Positions 26,792-36,266 are shown, counted from the first letter of the stretch. The stretch: DNA of 64,000 bases from Apostichopus japonicus (GCF_037975245.1 NC_092572.1:24835989-24899988), one strand, 5' to 3'. The notes: generated from the sequence alone by a model not told the origin. Translations and numbers: made by a program.

Positions 26792-29700
26792 AATGAATAT
26801 CTTCTTTTAAATAATTAAGATTTCTTTCTTTAACTCCTTAGTTCCCAATCGTTACCATATTATTGTCCTTGGGGGAAAATATTTACACATTGTAATTACT
26901 TAAAATTTGGTCATTTTTTCAATAGGGACCCAAGTATTGACAGATAGGTATTGAAATGAGGCTTTAATTTTTTAAAATCTTTTTTATAATTGAACTAATT
27001 AGATATGTCAATATGCAAATGAGGTCATCATACATACACTGTACTTTCCTTTGCCCATTTGAAAATGTTTTGATGAAATCTACTGGACTTTTAATAGTTT
27101 GATGAGTTCAAGACATGTTATTTTATAAGTAAAATATAATTTGATGTTTGAATGTGAAGAATATGACTGATTTTTGGACGTTTTGTTAAATTTTCATTCT
27201 CGAATAATTTTTTTTTACAGGCTACCAAATTTAGGGTTTAAATCAAAGTTATGGTCTCTATGCTGGTCAATGGGTCTTCTGAAGTGATAAGTATATACTG
27301 TTGTTCATCCACATCATATTTGGCACCTCAGTTGTTGCTGTAACTGGAGCAAGGGTCTAATACAAGGCTAATTAGTATGCGCATAATTACAAAATTTGTA
27401 CAAACAATACACAAAAAAGGGAAACAAATTGCTTTGACTTTTGAAATTTATTATTCCAACTTAAAAAACCGGTTCATTCCCCTCCCTCAATTATATCTAC
27501 TACCAGGTTGCCAACCCCTCTCTTTGCTGTTGTCTCCAATTCATTTATTAATCTTAATATGTATTTCTATCATTCATGATACTATTGAAATCCATATGTT
27601 GCTGGAGAAACTTACTTAGACACCCATTTATGTGCAAATTTAGACATTAGAAAATTCAATACCACATTGTAATTTGCTGACTGTACTCTTTGACTTCAGG
27701 TTTTAGCTCTATTGTTATGTATTTCGTATTTCGACGTCGATTTCTTCTTATACTCGATATATTATACTTGTTTAATAAGACAGGGAACGAAATAAGAACA
27801 TTTTTCTTTGGTTTCTGTATGCACTTCCTATAACCTCCTAATGTAACGCTGTACTAGCAAATTTCTTCTCCTCTTTGATTTAAACTGAAATATTAAATGA
27901 TAATTAAAATTAAAATGACGATTTTACGTTGTCTTTTAAAATTTGTTTCTGAATATCTGATTCATTATTTAATGGAACTATAAATCTAATCATTTATACG
28001 TTAGATGTCATATCTGCTCAATTGTATCTTATTTAAAGCAAATCGAAACCTACGTTCAAGATATTAAAATATATGATCTCTGACGTTGTTTATTTACCTA
28101 TTACGAAGTAACCTAACCAAAAATAAATCAAATAGAATTAGTGGAATAGAAAGAGTAATATTATTCTGACTGAATATTAGTAAAAATAAGGTTGGGGGAA
28201 ATGACCATGCTGGTTGGGCGAAATGACTATGCTGGTTGGGAGAAATGACTATGATGGTTGGGCGAAATGACCAGGCTGGTTGGGCGAAATGGCAGTTGGG
28301 ATAAGTGGTTGTTGGGCGAAGTGACTAGAAAGCGCTTGATCCACTATCAACACCAATTGGGTAGCAAACAACCAACATGAAACCATGTGATCATAACGTT
28401 ATCACTTCAAGTGAGGTCATGCGAGTTGTTTCGGAAATAAATAAAAACTACACATGACCTCGGTTAAAAGTTGTTGAGCGATACACTGTGTAATGTGTTT
28501 CTGAAAATAATTCATGACATAAAAACTTTAAATTGATAATTTTATGCAAAGTTTTTTACAAACCTCAATACGTGTCTGTTCCAATTGATCTTTCCCGATG
28601 GTCCATGCTCTTCGTACAACTATTATTAGTTACATAAAACATAGAATCATCTTTTCTATATATTTTTGTAAACTTTCACGTCTTTTTCGTGTATGCTTCA
28701 TATGTCATCCTTTCTATTTTTATGGTTCTAGTATATAATATATGTTTCGTTGAGGGTTCTGTCAACGTTTATGGTACAAAAAATGAATGTTCTTTCTTTC
28801 TATGGCATGTTCCTATACGAGCGACGGCCTTTTCCTTTTCTTAGTTTCACGTTCCCTTTCTTTCTACCTCGTTCAGCTTTAATTTAGCTCCTTCACTGCC
28901 ACTTTTGCCATTTATAAAAGTACCATAAAACACCTAATTTAATTCGTGAAGTGATGAGTCAATGTTATATCAATGAAGGTGGAAATTGATTGATTTTCCG
29001 ATTCCTTCTCTTTCGAACTAAAATTCTGCCTAACATTTCATAATTAAACAAGAGATATTTACGGTTTTGCTTGTTTTTTTTTTTGGGGGGGGGGGGGAGT
29101 TGAAGCCCGAGATAGAAAAGGGAGGGCACATGGCTTTATGGCTTTACCTCATGTTGACGGAATTCCGATACTCGTTAACAATACATGATTACGTAATGCT
29201 TAAGGATGCACAAAACCATGGCTAAATAATTAGCATCCAATTAACTCAACACGTAAAGCAATCAATAAAATATATAAGGGGGTTATCCCAGAATGAGTTG
29301 TGACAGTATTCTTTCCTTTCAATTTGTCAAAACTAAAGAAATAATATGCACAGTTGTTAGTGAAAATGACAATCGATAAAAGGTGTTTGTAAGTTTTGGT
29401 ACTTTACTTTACATACCGTATCTATTTGTCATTATGATAATTGATATATTTGATATAATAACAACCAGTACGAGTGTCACCGCAGCTAATCGTATATCTG
29501 ATAAGAAAAAAATCATTATTTTTTTCGATTGAATCATTGCATTTAGCACAATAAATAGAAAATGTATGATAGACATACATGAACATTTAAAAATATAATT
29601 AGCATCCAATTAACTTAACACGTAAAGCAATCAATAAAATATTTGAGGGGGTTATCCCAGAACGAGTTGTGGCAGTATTCTTTTCTTTCAATTGTGTTAA

Positions 29701-32700
29701 AACTCAAGAAATAATATGCACAGTAGTTAGTGAAAATGACAATCGATAAAAGGTGTTTGTAAAATTTGGTAGTTTACTTTACATACCGTATCAATTTGTC
29801 ATTATGATAATAAATGCATTTAGCACAATAAATAGACAATGTATGATAAACATACATAAACATTTAAAAATATAAAACAAATAAAGAATGTTAATTATTT
29901 GGCTGGAGGAATTTGTGCATGGCTGGATGAATATTTGGGCTGACGGACATACGAGCAAATACCTTACACACTGACGTATGACTGGGTTGATCTAGGGAGG
30001 AGATAAATGGGATGAACTGATGGATAGAAACGCCCTTAGTTTACCTGCAAGTGTTTGTTCTTTAGCTGTATCTGTTTTTTTCCAGTCTGACATGGGCAAG
30101 TCTTGCACATGCTTGTCCATCTTCACTAGCAATAGCTTTACATGTTAGAAGTAATCCAAATTCATTTGGTACCTTAATTGTTTCTGATACTGTGATGGAT
30201 TCTTCATTCAAGGAATGTTCACTATAAACAGGAGTAATCTCTTTCGAACCATTAAACCATTTCAGAGATAACGATGATGGGCCACCTTTTGCCGTACAAG
30301 TTAAATTTGTTTCCTTAGAGGGCTCCACTTGAAGAGAACAACATTTATTTGGTTCACACTGTTCGATTCCGAAACTGAAATCTGAATGGAAAAACGTATA
30401 TGTAAAAACGTAACAAATGCAACCTTTCTTTAACAAAAACTCAATAATGGAAAGTTTTTTGCAATTCTCGAAAATATCAACTACTGAATGTTCACCAAAA
30501 AAAATGATAAAAACCAGACAGAGCCCATAAATAGTCGAAAACAGTCTTTAAAAATTTACATTACCAAGCACAATGTTTTGTGAGCATTCATCCTCCATAC
30601 AATGAGCAATCAGTTCATACAACCCCAATCACCCACAAGGCTACACAAAATACGACGTTCATTGTGTACATAGAAAGAAATTTCCAAGCATGTTTTAAAG
30701 ATTTATTTAAAAGTTACAGTACTGTGGTACAAGGAAAACGTGATTCACATCATTACTTACCATTCACCTTGACATTAATTGACACAGCCCCGCGACAGTT
30801 GGTATTTTCTGATACAATTCTGCAATGATATATTCCTTCGTCTGCTAGGGTAACATTGTAAATGACGAGACTACCCTCCTCATTCACTAAATATTTCTCC
30901 GAATCAGGGCTAGGAAGGCCAGTTACTCTTGATGCTACGCTCTGGCTAGTTGCAAAATCTTCTCCTTTGCTCCAGAAGTAAGCCGTCTCATCGCCTTTTG
31001 GTACACACTGAACCACTGCTGTTCCACCTTTCTCGATGGAGAATACTGGCCAGTTTGCAAGAGCTGGTTGAACTAGATTAAATGCATGTACAAGTTTTAT
31101 TTGATTTTGAATACAGGATCAGAAGTTTTATTTACCCGGCTTAATCTGAACGGAGTGACAAACTCGTTATCACCATTGCTTTCATGGATACAAAAAACGA
31201 TTAACTCGTTAACTCAAATCCAAGTAGTATGCACACACTTTGGTATATTGCTGAAAACACTGCTGTGCAGATGAACTGTGTTCTAAAGCGCTGAATATTA
31301 TTGAACATTAACTAGCATTGCCTAGTTGAAGAATTAAGTAGTAGGGTGTTGGGCGATGGAGAAGTTTGGGGGTACAGTTCAAAACACAGGACATTCATAT
31401 TACACAACATCATAGGCGGATCCAAGATTTTATGAGTTAGGCTGGGTGATCATTAGATTTTTGAAGTGAACTTCTATTTGAGGAGAGGGATCCGAGGAAA
31501 TTATATTTACATACTGATGCGGCCTGATGCATTTTTAAATAATAAGTTAGTTATACAGTTAAGTCCAACCCAATATTTTTTTCTTGGTAAAAAGAGGGAG
31601 GGGAAGGCAGACGGAATTTCCGAGGAACAGGTCAAAGCTTTTAATATACACAGTTTAAATTCCGAATTAATTCGCATATCCAACAAATTGGGCGAAGATG
31701 GTCAAACTTAAAAAAAAAATAGGAGAAAACCTTTAACTTTATGTTCAACGTCTCATTTTGGATATCGTAGCATTTGCAATTTAGGCGAAACATCTTTCTT
31801 GCACATAACCTAACACTACTGGTCTTATAAAATACATGAACATTATGATGTATTTCTTGGTCGTATTATTTTCGTATTATTTAATAAGTTTGGCTTTGCT
31901 TTCTTCAATTCCTTTGTTCATTGTATTTTCAGTATATATCGGACGTGATTTTTTCTCATTTTTCAACTCTTTGACAAGACCCTCGGTTCTTTATTGTTTC
32001 ACTTCCCTCTACTCCATTGCTTTCCATATTGTGTTCAACTTGTTCTATTTAATGTGGTTAAAACAAATAAACGAAACGAGTTTTTATCTCATTGAACCGA
32101 GCTATAAAATAAATAAAATATGAAGCTAGCCTTTATGAGAGTGTTGTCACAACTAAGCAAAACCTTTCACAAATTTTCTTTTTCACATATGAAGACTGAT
32201 ATTGTGATACAAGAATCTCTTATTTGACGTCATTTCATTCAAATGTGCAGGTTTGTTTCACCTTCCTCACTCCTGTAGAAGCTGATAGGTTAGTTCATTG
32301 TCTAGGGTCTAGAGTCCAAATGTGCAGACCTTTATGATAGTGTAGAGGAGCAATATATAAGATGTAACACAAAACATTGGGTCAACAAAAAAAAAACAGG
32401 AGGAATCTTTACATTGTTTTGAAAATATATCACAATTATCCATTTGAGGGAGCAGATTTATTTGGGAGGGGGGGGGGGGGTGTGCTCCACTGTGTGGACA
32501 CCTTTTTAACATGTTTAATGCAGTTTTAATACACATAAAAAGAAATATCCAATGGACGTTACCATATCAATATAGATTAAATATACTGCATAGAGTTAGG
32601 TATCTTGGCTAAAAGTATTTTGCTACGTATATGTTTTTAGATTTAGTTCGAAAACTACCGCAATCAGTGTAATGCATTTGTTGAGATTGCACATATCGTC

Positions 32701-33055
32701 AGTTCTTACTGTAATCTTAATAGCACATACTACCGATTTATCAGCACGAAAAGTTTTTTTACAGTAGTACAAAACGTTATGATTTACAATAGTAACTGTA
32801 ATCTGTGTGAATCAGTTGAATCCGTCGATTAATAACCGTGATATTATCCAATATACGTTAAGGCCAAGTTAATCATTATCGAACTAAACAATAGAAAATG
32901 AAACTAGATGATAGGCATTTTCCCATTGTTGAGCGACGTGTTAAAACTTGAACATTCACTTCGTGGTATCTTTGAAGAAATCAACAAAGAATGCACTTAC
33001 CACATATACTTGAAAGGCAGATGGCCAAAATGAAAGAAAAGCAATTGAGGTTCAT
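9982..33055 (-). CDS. Gene A: Ig-domain transmembrane receptor with cytoplasmic coiled coil, ZU5 and UPA-like region (whole locus)
   Basis: Multi-exon gene inferred from splice sites and matching phases. Order on the minus strand: signal peptide (33055-33001), Ig-V (31072-30761), Ig (30381-30045), TM (29497-29417), juxtamembrane (28619-28564), three 63-nt coiled-coil exons (26058-25996, 24814-24752, 23888-23826), linker (12950-12890), ZU5 (12440-12105), UPA-like exons (11136-10910, 10651-10487, 10134-9982). All junctions are phase-compatible except the Ig2 exit, which is off by one base. The plan is like UNC5 netrin receptors but lacks thrombospondin repeats and, as far as can be seen, a Death domain. 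ZU5-UPA modules in UNC5, PIDD and UNC5CL act in guidance and death or NF-kB signalling; the function here is unknown. Joining the Ig half to the ZU5 half across the 11-kb transposon-filled intron is inference. A premature stop and a frameshift make a pseudogene possible. Confidence 0.6.
10487..10651 (-). CDS. Gene A UPA-like exon 2
   Basis: A 165-nt phase 0-0 exon, acceptor TTGTTGGTTCAG, donor GTATAA. It reads IFTDENITVGQYKPFWFKKE, KPTPLVIFLKYLTPNEW and on to KAQRKYCILN. The gene B counterpart (57362-57219) shows the same pattern: (L/I)xxDxxLxxxxxYxxFxK, then an aromatic/aliphatic strand. The donor is weaker than at the other exons, so the 3' end could differ slightly. Confidence 0.65.
10910..11136 (-). 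CDS. Gene A UPA-like exon 1
   Basis: A 227-nt exon, phase 1 in and phase 0 out, acceptor TTTTTAACAG, donor GTAAGT. It reads KASPHWERDTAVKFELQ, then CKLYLKKFCWVTFRINNEIVEAKRLKIFTVG, then VHVGYFADVPGNED. It pairs with gene B 58039-57813, sharing the F-CWVT-R-(N)-IVE-KR-(L/I)-(K/R)-(I/V)-(F/Y)-T-G core and the same length and phases. Position straight after ZU5 and beta-rich composition fit the UPA domain of UNC5/PIDD/ankyrin proteins. Confidence 0.8.
12105..12440 (-). CDS. Gene A ZU5 domain exon
   Basis: A 336-nt exon, phase 1 to 1, acceptor TTGACTTACAG, donor GTAAGT. ZU5 landmarks: IKGTDVSLLVPPGALLEDC (the LxIPPGA strand), VIVELTPNNFEFQTAVELHLPHC (the S/T-P-V-V-E-x-x-P....PHC block), then MEVFASHHHP. 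It aligns along its length with the ZU5 exon of gene B at 58693-58373. ZU5 domains occur in UNC5, ankyrin, ZO-1 and PIDD and form intramolecular contacts with UPA and Death domains. The HFS autocleavage motif of PIDD is not evident; the corresponding end reads SHHH. Confidence 0.9.
12890..12950 (-). CDS. Gene A linker exon before ZU5
   Basis: A 61-nt exon, phase 0 in and phase 1 out, between acceptor CTTTTACAG and donor GTAATA. It reads LGSNPENAEIKDAIYLHNKS. The exon before ZU5 in gene B (59230-59110) has the same phases and also an LG near its start, so the two are probably homologous. No domain is recognised. Confidence 0.5.
12951..14782 (-). other. Intron of gene A, proximal part
   Basis: No coding exon that I can support. 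Homologues of the Ser/acidic linker exons of gene B are not seen here or in the rest of the 12951-23825 interval. Confidence 0.4.
14783..18542. mobile_element. Foldback-like element: ~1-kb inverted arms around a LINE fragment
   Basis: The left arm (14783 to about 15790) and right arm (about 17520 to 18542) are near-identical in inverse orientation: both outer ends read tag-tcaRgtggcttagcaac and both inner ends finish at a C/G run. Each arm holds three tandem ~160-bp units centred on aagatggcggccaaaatcc (14911, 15071, 15232 on the left; mirror images at 18061-18415 on the right). The right arm also carries a direct ~165-bp duplication (17456 and 17620). Subrepeat-bearing long inverted arms are typical of foldback elements. 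No target duplication is clear. The loop holds a Tx1-like LINE fragment. Confidence 0.8.
15800..17390 (+). pseudogene. Tx1-like LINE reverse transcriptase fragment in the loop of the foldback element
   Basis: Plus-strand RT pieces: KKGKSPGPDG-like start near 15860 (frame change), PAEFYRTFWEVLGGDF, NIVLLPKSGDP, NWRTITLLNLDYKILAKALGNRL, then RAFGLNSVFIRWVSLLY, VRRGVRQGCPLSPLLYVLF and the active-site box as YADV instead of YADD. The block with the first catalytic aspartate is missing: IVGPLQTCAV joins straight to RAFGLN near 16150. After several frameshifts the C-terminal Cys/His region appears near 17310-17385 (PCVGCKAIRTMQHLLLECPF). The DYKILAKAL and QTC motifs suggest the Tx1 group. It cannot be active: internal deletion and active-site change. 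Confidence 0.85.
18544..19840. other. Intron sequence without recognised feature
   Basis: Within the large intron of gene A on my model. A short local repetition of atatcagttatatcagtt / ggtatattc occurs at 19355-19430. No exon supported. Confidence 0.35.
19840..20912 (+). pseudogene. LINE reverse transcriptase remnant (craniofacial-development-2-like ORF type)
   Basis: Decayed plus-strand non-LTR element. Pieces in order and in shifting frames: DSVYHDALWKTLGDFDVPRHLI near 19890 (RT finger/palm), FRFKKRVRKGCLVLPLRFNA (from VRQGC-LSP-LFN) and WNIRYTDDC near 20140 (the YxDD box as YTDD), LRKFKFLGSNTADEG near 20320, AKAMIWSVVLHGCEGWTLGN at 20475, then a basic C-terminal part and YDNINEW near 20790. 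Endonuclease and ORF1 are not seen, so it is 5'-truncated. Many stops; inactive. Confidence 0.8.
20913..21740. other. No recognisable feature
   Basis: AT-rich spacer between two LINE fragments inside the large intron of gene A. Confidence 0.35.
21740..23175 (+). pseudogene. CR1/Rex1-like LINE fragment with 3' end
   Basis: Plus-strand RT: IPALWKQSCIIPVPKK, NDLRPVALTSVAMKSYERI, a deletion of roughly 25-40 residues, ITYFDFSSAFNTIQPHVL (first catalytic Asp), LVTWLFNYLTNRSQYV, and an intact FADDTAL box at 22250. After a stop at 22291 come DYCDQNFLELYVDK, KYLGVVLDDQL, the C-terminal block INPRLYCLRKLNTFNI...SVWSYC (22520) and IPRSGRM. The 3' untranslated end carries aataaagagaatctgaat at 23156. 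It is a 5'-truncated, frameshifted insertion. Confidence 0.85.
23826..23888 (-). CDS. Coiled-coil exon copy 3
   Basis: A 63-nt phase-0 exon reading DTTAELKRVKN / NLTEKETRLT. Acceptor CGAGCAG, donor GTAACT. It is the third and last member of the tandem coiled-coil exon set. The next recognisable exon of gene A lies about 11 kb away at 12950, across three transposon insertions. Confidence 0.65.
24752..24814 (-). CDS. Coiled-coil exon copy 2
   Basis: A 63-nt phase-0 exon: 21 residues, three heptads. It reads ETTAELEQVKHDLTKKEMALK in two halves (ETTAELEQVKH / DLTKKEMALK), with hydrophobic residues at heptad spacing and charged flanks. Acceptor GAACAG, donor GTAATT. It sits in a tandem duplication of about 0.93 kb that also includes intron sequence. 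A cytoplasmic spacer or oligomerising coiled coil is likely. Confidence 0.65.
25996..26058 (-). pseudogene. Coiled-coil exon copy 1 in transcription order, with in-frame stop
   Basis: A 63-nt phase-0 exon (acceptor ATATGAGCAG, donor GTAATT), homologous to the two downstream copies. It reads GTTAELEKVNSNLT, then a TAG stop, then KETTLT. The stop would truncate the receptor just after the juxtamembrane part unless the exon is skipped; skipping a 63-nt phase-0 exon keeps the frame. The other two copies are open. Confidence 0.6.
26751..26790. repeat. (TA)n microsatellite
   Basis: About 15 TA units at 26760-26788. Confidence 0.9.
26830..27190 (+). repeat. Dispersed ~340-bp repeat, copy 1
   Basis: Homologous in inverse orientation to 50783-51110. 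Shared landmarks: tatttacacattgtaattac, atagggacccaagtattgac, attagatatgt-aatatgcaaat, gtttgatgagttcaagacat and aatatgactga at the end. No open frame. Type unknown. Confidence 0.8.
28188..28325. repeat. Minisatellite, ~24-bp unit
   Basis: About five units of the type ggttgggcgaaatgactatgct with small variations (gggcga/gggaga, catgct/tatgat/caggct), followed by decayed units. It lies in the intron after the juxtamembrane exon of gene A. Confidence 0.85.
28564..28619 (-). CDS. Gene A exon 5: juxtamembrane cytoplasmic exon
   Basis: A 56-nt exon, phase 1 in and phase 0 out, between acceptor TAATAATAG and donor GTTTGT. It reads VVRRAWTIGKDQLEQTRIE: basic just after the membrane, then heptad-like. 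It converts the reading phase from 1 (Ig/TM exons) to 0 (coiled-coil exons), exactly as the neighbours need. There is no homology evidence; support is splice sites, phase and position. Confidence 0.5.
29230..29870. repeat. Tandem duplication including the transmembrane exon
   Basis: 29232-29600 and 29600-29870 are near-identical: both have agcatccaattaac, gggggttatcccagaa, gacaatcgataaaaggtgtt and tttactttacataccgtat. In the second copy (near 29795-29815) most of the transmembrane-coding part is deleted: accgtatcaatttgtcattatgataa joins directly to taaatgcatttagcac. Only the first copy keeps a usable TM exon. Confidence 0.85.
29417..29497 (-). CDS. Gene A exon 4: transmembrane segment
   Basis: An 81-nt exon, phase 1 to phase 1, with a pyrimidine-rich acceptor (TTTTTTTCTTATCAG) and donor GTATGT. 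It encodes IRLAAVTLVLVVIISN followed by ISIIIMTNRY: about 21 hydrophobic residues ending in a polar/basic stop-transfer region. It places the Ig domains outside and the coiled coil plus ZU5 inside the cell. A partial second copy lies about 370 bp upstream (see the tandem duplication at 29230-29870). Confidence 0.7.
30045..30381 (-). CDS. Gene A exon 3: second immunoglobulin domain, frameshifted near its end
   Basis: The acceptor is TTCCATTCAG and the donor GTAAAC. The translation starts DFSFGIEQCEPN and shows TNLTCTAKGG (B-strand Cys), LSLKWFNG (C-strand Trp) and LLLTCKAIAS (F-strand Cys), a C2-like Ig domain with several extra cysteines. As written the exon is 337 nt and the frame hits TAA at 30064-30062, before the donor. 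One base fewer in the T7 run at 30075-30081 would give 336 nt, phase 1 out, and would continue in frame into the TM exon. This could be a real frameshift, a secreted form, or a homopolymer error. Confidence 0.75.
30761..31072 (-). CDS. Gene A exon 2: V-type immunoglobulin domain
   Basis: A 312-nt exon, phase 1 to phase 1, the usual arrangement for Ig-domain exons. The acceptor is AATCTAG and the donor GTAAGT. The translation has the Ig landmarks: the B-strand cysteine in AVVQCVPKG, the C-strand tryptophan in AYFWSKG, and the F-strand motif LADEGIYHCRI (D-x-G-x-Y-x-C). It begins VQPALANWPVFSIEKGG directly after the signal peptide. An extracellular ligand-binding or homophilic role is inferred from the fold; no ligand can be named. 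Confidence 0.85.
31073..33000 (-). other. Intron 1 of gene A
   Basis: The plus-strand frames at 31466-31711 and 31836-32123 have no family signature and are read as chance. A G12 run is at 32468. A tail-like cataggcggatccaag (31411) resembles the end of a hAT-type MITE, but no second end was found. Confidence 0.4.
33001..33055 (-). CDS. Gene A exon 1: start codon and signal peptide
   Basis: ATG at 33055 opens MNLNCFSFILAICLSSIC, which has a polar start, a hydrophobic core and small residues near the end: a typical secretory signal peptide. It is followed at once by a consensus donor (GTAAGT). The exon ends in phase 1, the phase required by the Ig-V exon at 31072. It is the only start codon in this neighbourhood that gives a signal sequence. 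Secretory targeting is inferred from composition. Confidence 0.7.
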
Positions 33056-34162
33056 CGTGTCGGCGCAGTGATGCAACGGAGAAACAGATTATACATTCAA
33101 TGCCATACATATACAATAGTGGCGTTAACACAAGCAAGGCTGTACTTCTTTCACTTAATAATCATTAGATTAATCCTTGACAAAGTGTTGGTTGAACCCC
33201 ACAGACTGCATGACTTTGCGCAAGAAATGTAACTGTCATCAAACAGTAAAAAGCATAGACTACATTACAGTACATGATAATTATATCACACAAGGTGTAG
33301 TGATATGTATTCCAGCTACAAGGTACAAAGGTTGCTATGCAGCACTTTACAAACAGCCAGCCCGACTCGAAACTTAATACCTAGTAGATGCCACAGCCTT
33401 TGCCACTGATGCCATGTTGACATGATGATTATACTATATTCATTGGGGCAATGCGCATACGATACACACATAGACATAGTAACTACTATAAATCTTAACA
33501 TTTTATACCACAGTGAAAACTGGATCATGCATTAAATCGGAAGCATGTGCTATGTGAGGGTATGTGTAACCCCAACAAATCCAGTTTGTTGCAATTTTTG
33601 GTTTACCCATATTCTCAGTGCTTAATGTAAACCTAATAGCACATGCTACCGATGTATCAGATTTATCGGCATGTTCCACTTCTTACTGTGGTACACAAAT
33701 CTGTGTGAATTGGTTGCCATGCGCTATGGCATAGCCGAGTTACTTCGTTACTAGACTTAAATTAGTCATAATGACCAATGCGTACTTTGAGCGGTTACTT
33801 GCAAACTGTTTACTTTAGGATATAAGACTGCATATGATGAAAACTGTGTACTGAGTATATTTTAATATCATAATTTTACAGTATGTATAGTCATCAACAG
33901 CTGGCACAAGGGGCATCAATCCAAAGACAAGGGTAGGGGTGACAGAAATTGTACATACAAAGAAAAACATACATGCATACGCACATACATAAGCCCATAC
34001 AAACACACATGCATATTAACATATAAATATAATATATGCATGACTCAGAGCTTCCCTATAAAATCTGTTTCATAAATATGCTACTGGTATTAAATTGATT
34101 TTATTGCTTTCTACCCACAATTTTTTTATGCTCTAAGGTATTCCACCTCATTAATATTTAAA
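33056..34162. other. 5' flank of gene A
   Basis: Would contain the promoter of gene A. No TATA box or other element could be singled out with confidence. Confidence 0.3.
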
Positions 34163-34224
34163 TATATATATATATATATATATATATAATTGAAATCGTA
34201 GTGAGTTGGAAAATCAAGAACAGT

Positions 34225-34305
34225 GATAAAACTCCCAGCCTTCACCGGGATTCGAACCCAGGCCTCCCGCTTTATATGGCAGACACCCTAACCAGTAGGC
34301 TTTGG
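34225..34305 (-). repeat. tRNA-derived SINE fragment
   Basis: On the minus strand the sequence has an A-box-like tactggttagggtgtctgcc followed about 30 bases later by the B box gggttcgaatcccgg. Such pol III promoter boxes without a foldable anticodon arm indicate a tRNA-derived SINE head rather than a working tRNA gene. Confidence 0.55.
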
Positions 34306-34317
34306 ACAAGAAAAATA

Positions 34318-34318
34318 C

Positions 34319-34413
<95 letters not shown>
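34318..34413. repeat. (TA)n microsatellite
   Basis: About 47 TA units. It continues at 36160-36266 on the far side of the inserted TIR element, so both tracts were probably one array. Confidence 0.9.
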
Positions 34414-34416
<3 letters not shown>

Positions 34417-36158
34417 GGTTCTGCCGCTGCCGGTCGGCGCCGGTCGGGCCCGACCAGCACGCTGAATTACCGACCGCCACAATCTGCCTGAGTGACTTTT
34501 CCGACCGGCACTTATTTTCGATAGGAACTCCAAAAAACAGCTCCATAGCCGGAGGGTCGCACGTACAGAAACAATCTGTTTGAGACTAGGGAAAATCCAG
34601 TTCATAACTGTTCAAAATATCCAACACATCACAGTGTCATACTTAGTAAAAATTACCAGAGTTCCGCATTCCAGACCAATGACTGTTTTCCGTTTCCAAC
34701 TCCCGATCGTACTTTTGATAGTTTCATTTATATCTATTTTTATCGCGCGAGACACAGGCACTATATCCTGCTAGCTAGTACACATATGGCCGTTAACCTT
34801 CGTAGCGGGTGAATTTACATCATATTGCATTAGGCACGAGTGACAAGGGCTGGAAAACCTTGCGAACCGTCCTAACCAGGTTCGCGGGAAATCCGCGATG
34901 CACGCGGGAAATCCAGCCCGGTTGGCGAAAAAAAAAATCGGACAAAAAAAAAAAAAATAGAAAAAAAAACGGGACGAAAAACAAAAACAAAAAACACAAA
35001 GGACAAATAAGTACATCTATAAAAAAAAAAGAGTAAAATTTCACAAGAAAAGTTTCAGAAACAAAAGGAAAATGTTCAGAGAGCGTGCTCTCAATTTTAG
35101 TCACAATACCAACGAGTAATGATGTGTCCCCAACCCACTTACAATGGCTATTTCGCAAGCTTCAGGGTATACGTGTCACACGGACACCCACGGCCCAGCG
35201 CGGGAAGGTTGCTGTAATAAATCAGCCTCGCGGGAAATGTTTTGAACAATATTGCCATTCCACGTTCTTTTATATTTGTATTGTATGTTGGTTAGTAAAC
35301 GTTTTCTTTCGTATGAATTTGACTTCAGTTCAGTGTTCCCACTAAGGTGCGGGATTCCCTTCAACTGACTCAGTAATCCCGCAAAGAAAACATTTGTCTG
35401 CTGGAAATCCCCACATCGTTTTTTGCATTCGCGATGAGTTTATACTCAATGTACAACTTATTCACTTGACCGTATAGAGAAAAAAAAACTGAAAATCAAT
35501 TGTGTACCAATTGTGTACGGAAAGGTGGTAGGATACACCTTTCAAATTTTACGAAAGATCGAGCAAAGCACTTTCGAAAAATTCACGCCAAACTTGCATA
35601 TCGTACTAAATGCAACTAATGTCATGTAAACAAAGCTCTATTGCATCCATTTATGAATATACCGTAAGACCACATCTGGTGTTAAGCGGGGGGAAAAGAA
35701 AGTATTTTCTAGCATTTCCAAAAATACCGAAAAAATAATATCCTACCATAGTTAAGTGTATAGCAAATAGCCTAACCACCTCGGCGGTTATAACGGATCT
35801 CACGTAACTACAAAATCACAACTAATTGTATTTTGCGGAGTTTACGTTTTCTACAAGAACATGGAAACAGTATTTAGCATTGAGTTAATCATTTATTTAA
35901 TAGGCACCACCGGCTGGTCTGTACTCTGGTGCTCCAGATATTTGTCCTAACTTTTTTCATTAATTATGAAAAATTCCAGACATGAGATCTCATTTCAAAG
36001 CTGTCTACATGTGGCTCAGAATACTCGGGAAGGGCCGTTTCCGGCCATCTGGGGGGTTTCCAAAACCCAAAATTTTCTTGTACGCTCCGCGCCAACCGAT
36101 GGTGGCGCTCCGCTTAGATAGTCCTGCCGGCACTTAATCCACCCTGGGCAGAACCCTG
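34414..36158. mobile_element. Non-autonomous hAT-like DNA transposon, 1.75 kb
   Basis: Ends are a 12-bp perfect inverted repeat, CAGGGTTCTGCC at 34414 and its complement at 36147-36158. It is inserted inside a TA microsatellite: 8 bp on the left are atatatat and on the right acatatat, which fits an 8-bp target duplication but cannot prove it. Internal sequence is A-rich around 34930-35030, with gcgggaaatcc words; no transposase is present. Near its right end (36030-36120) it carries the shared module described among the findings. Confidence 0.75.
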
Positions 36159-36159
36159 A

Positions 36160-36172
36160 CATATATATATGT

Positions 36173-36266
<94 letters not shown>
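36160..36266. repeat. (TA)n microsatellite
   Basis: About 50 TA units to the right of the TIR element; probable continuation of the 34318-34413 tract. Confidence 0.9.

Noticed and set aside
31836-32123. Hydrophobic plus-strand frame of 95 residues
   Set aside because: T-rich sequence gives Phe/Leu/Ile runs by chance; lies in intron 1 of gene A on the other strand.
34201-34605. Frames with long Tyr-Ile repeats
   Set aside because: Translation of the TA microsatellite.
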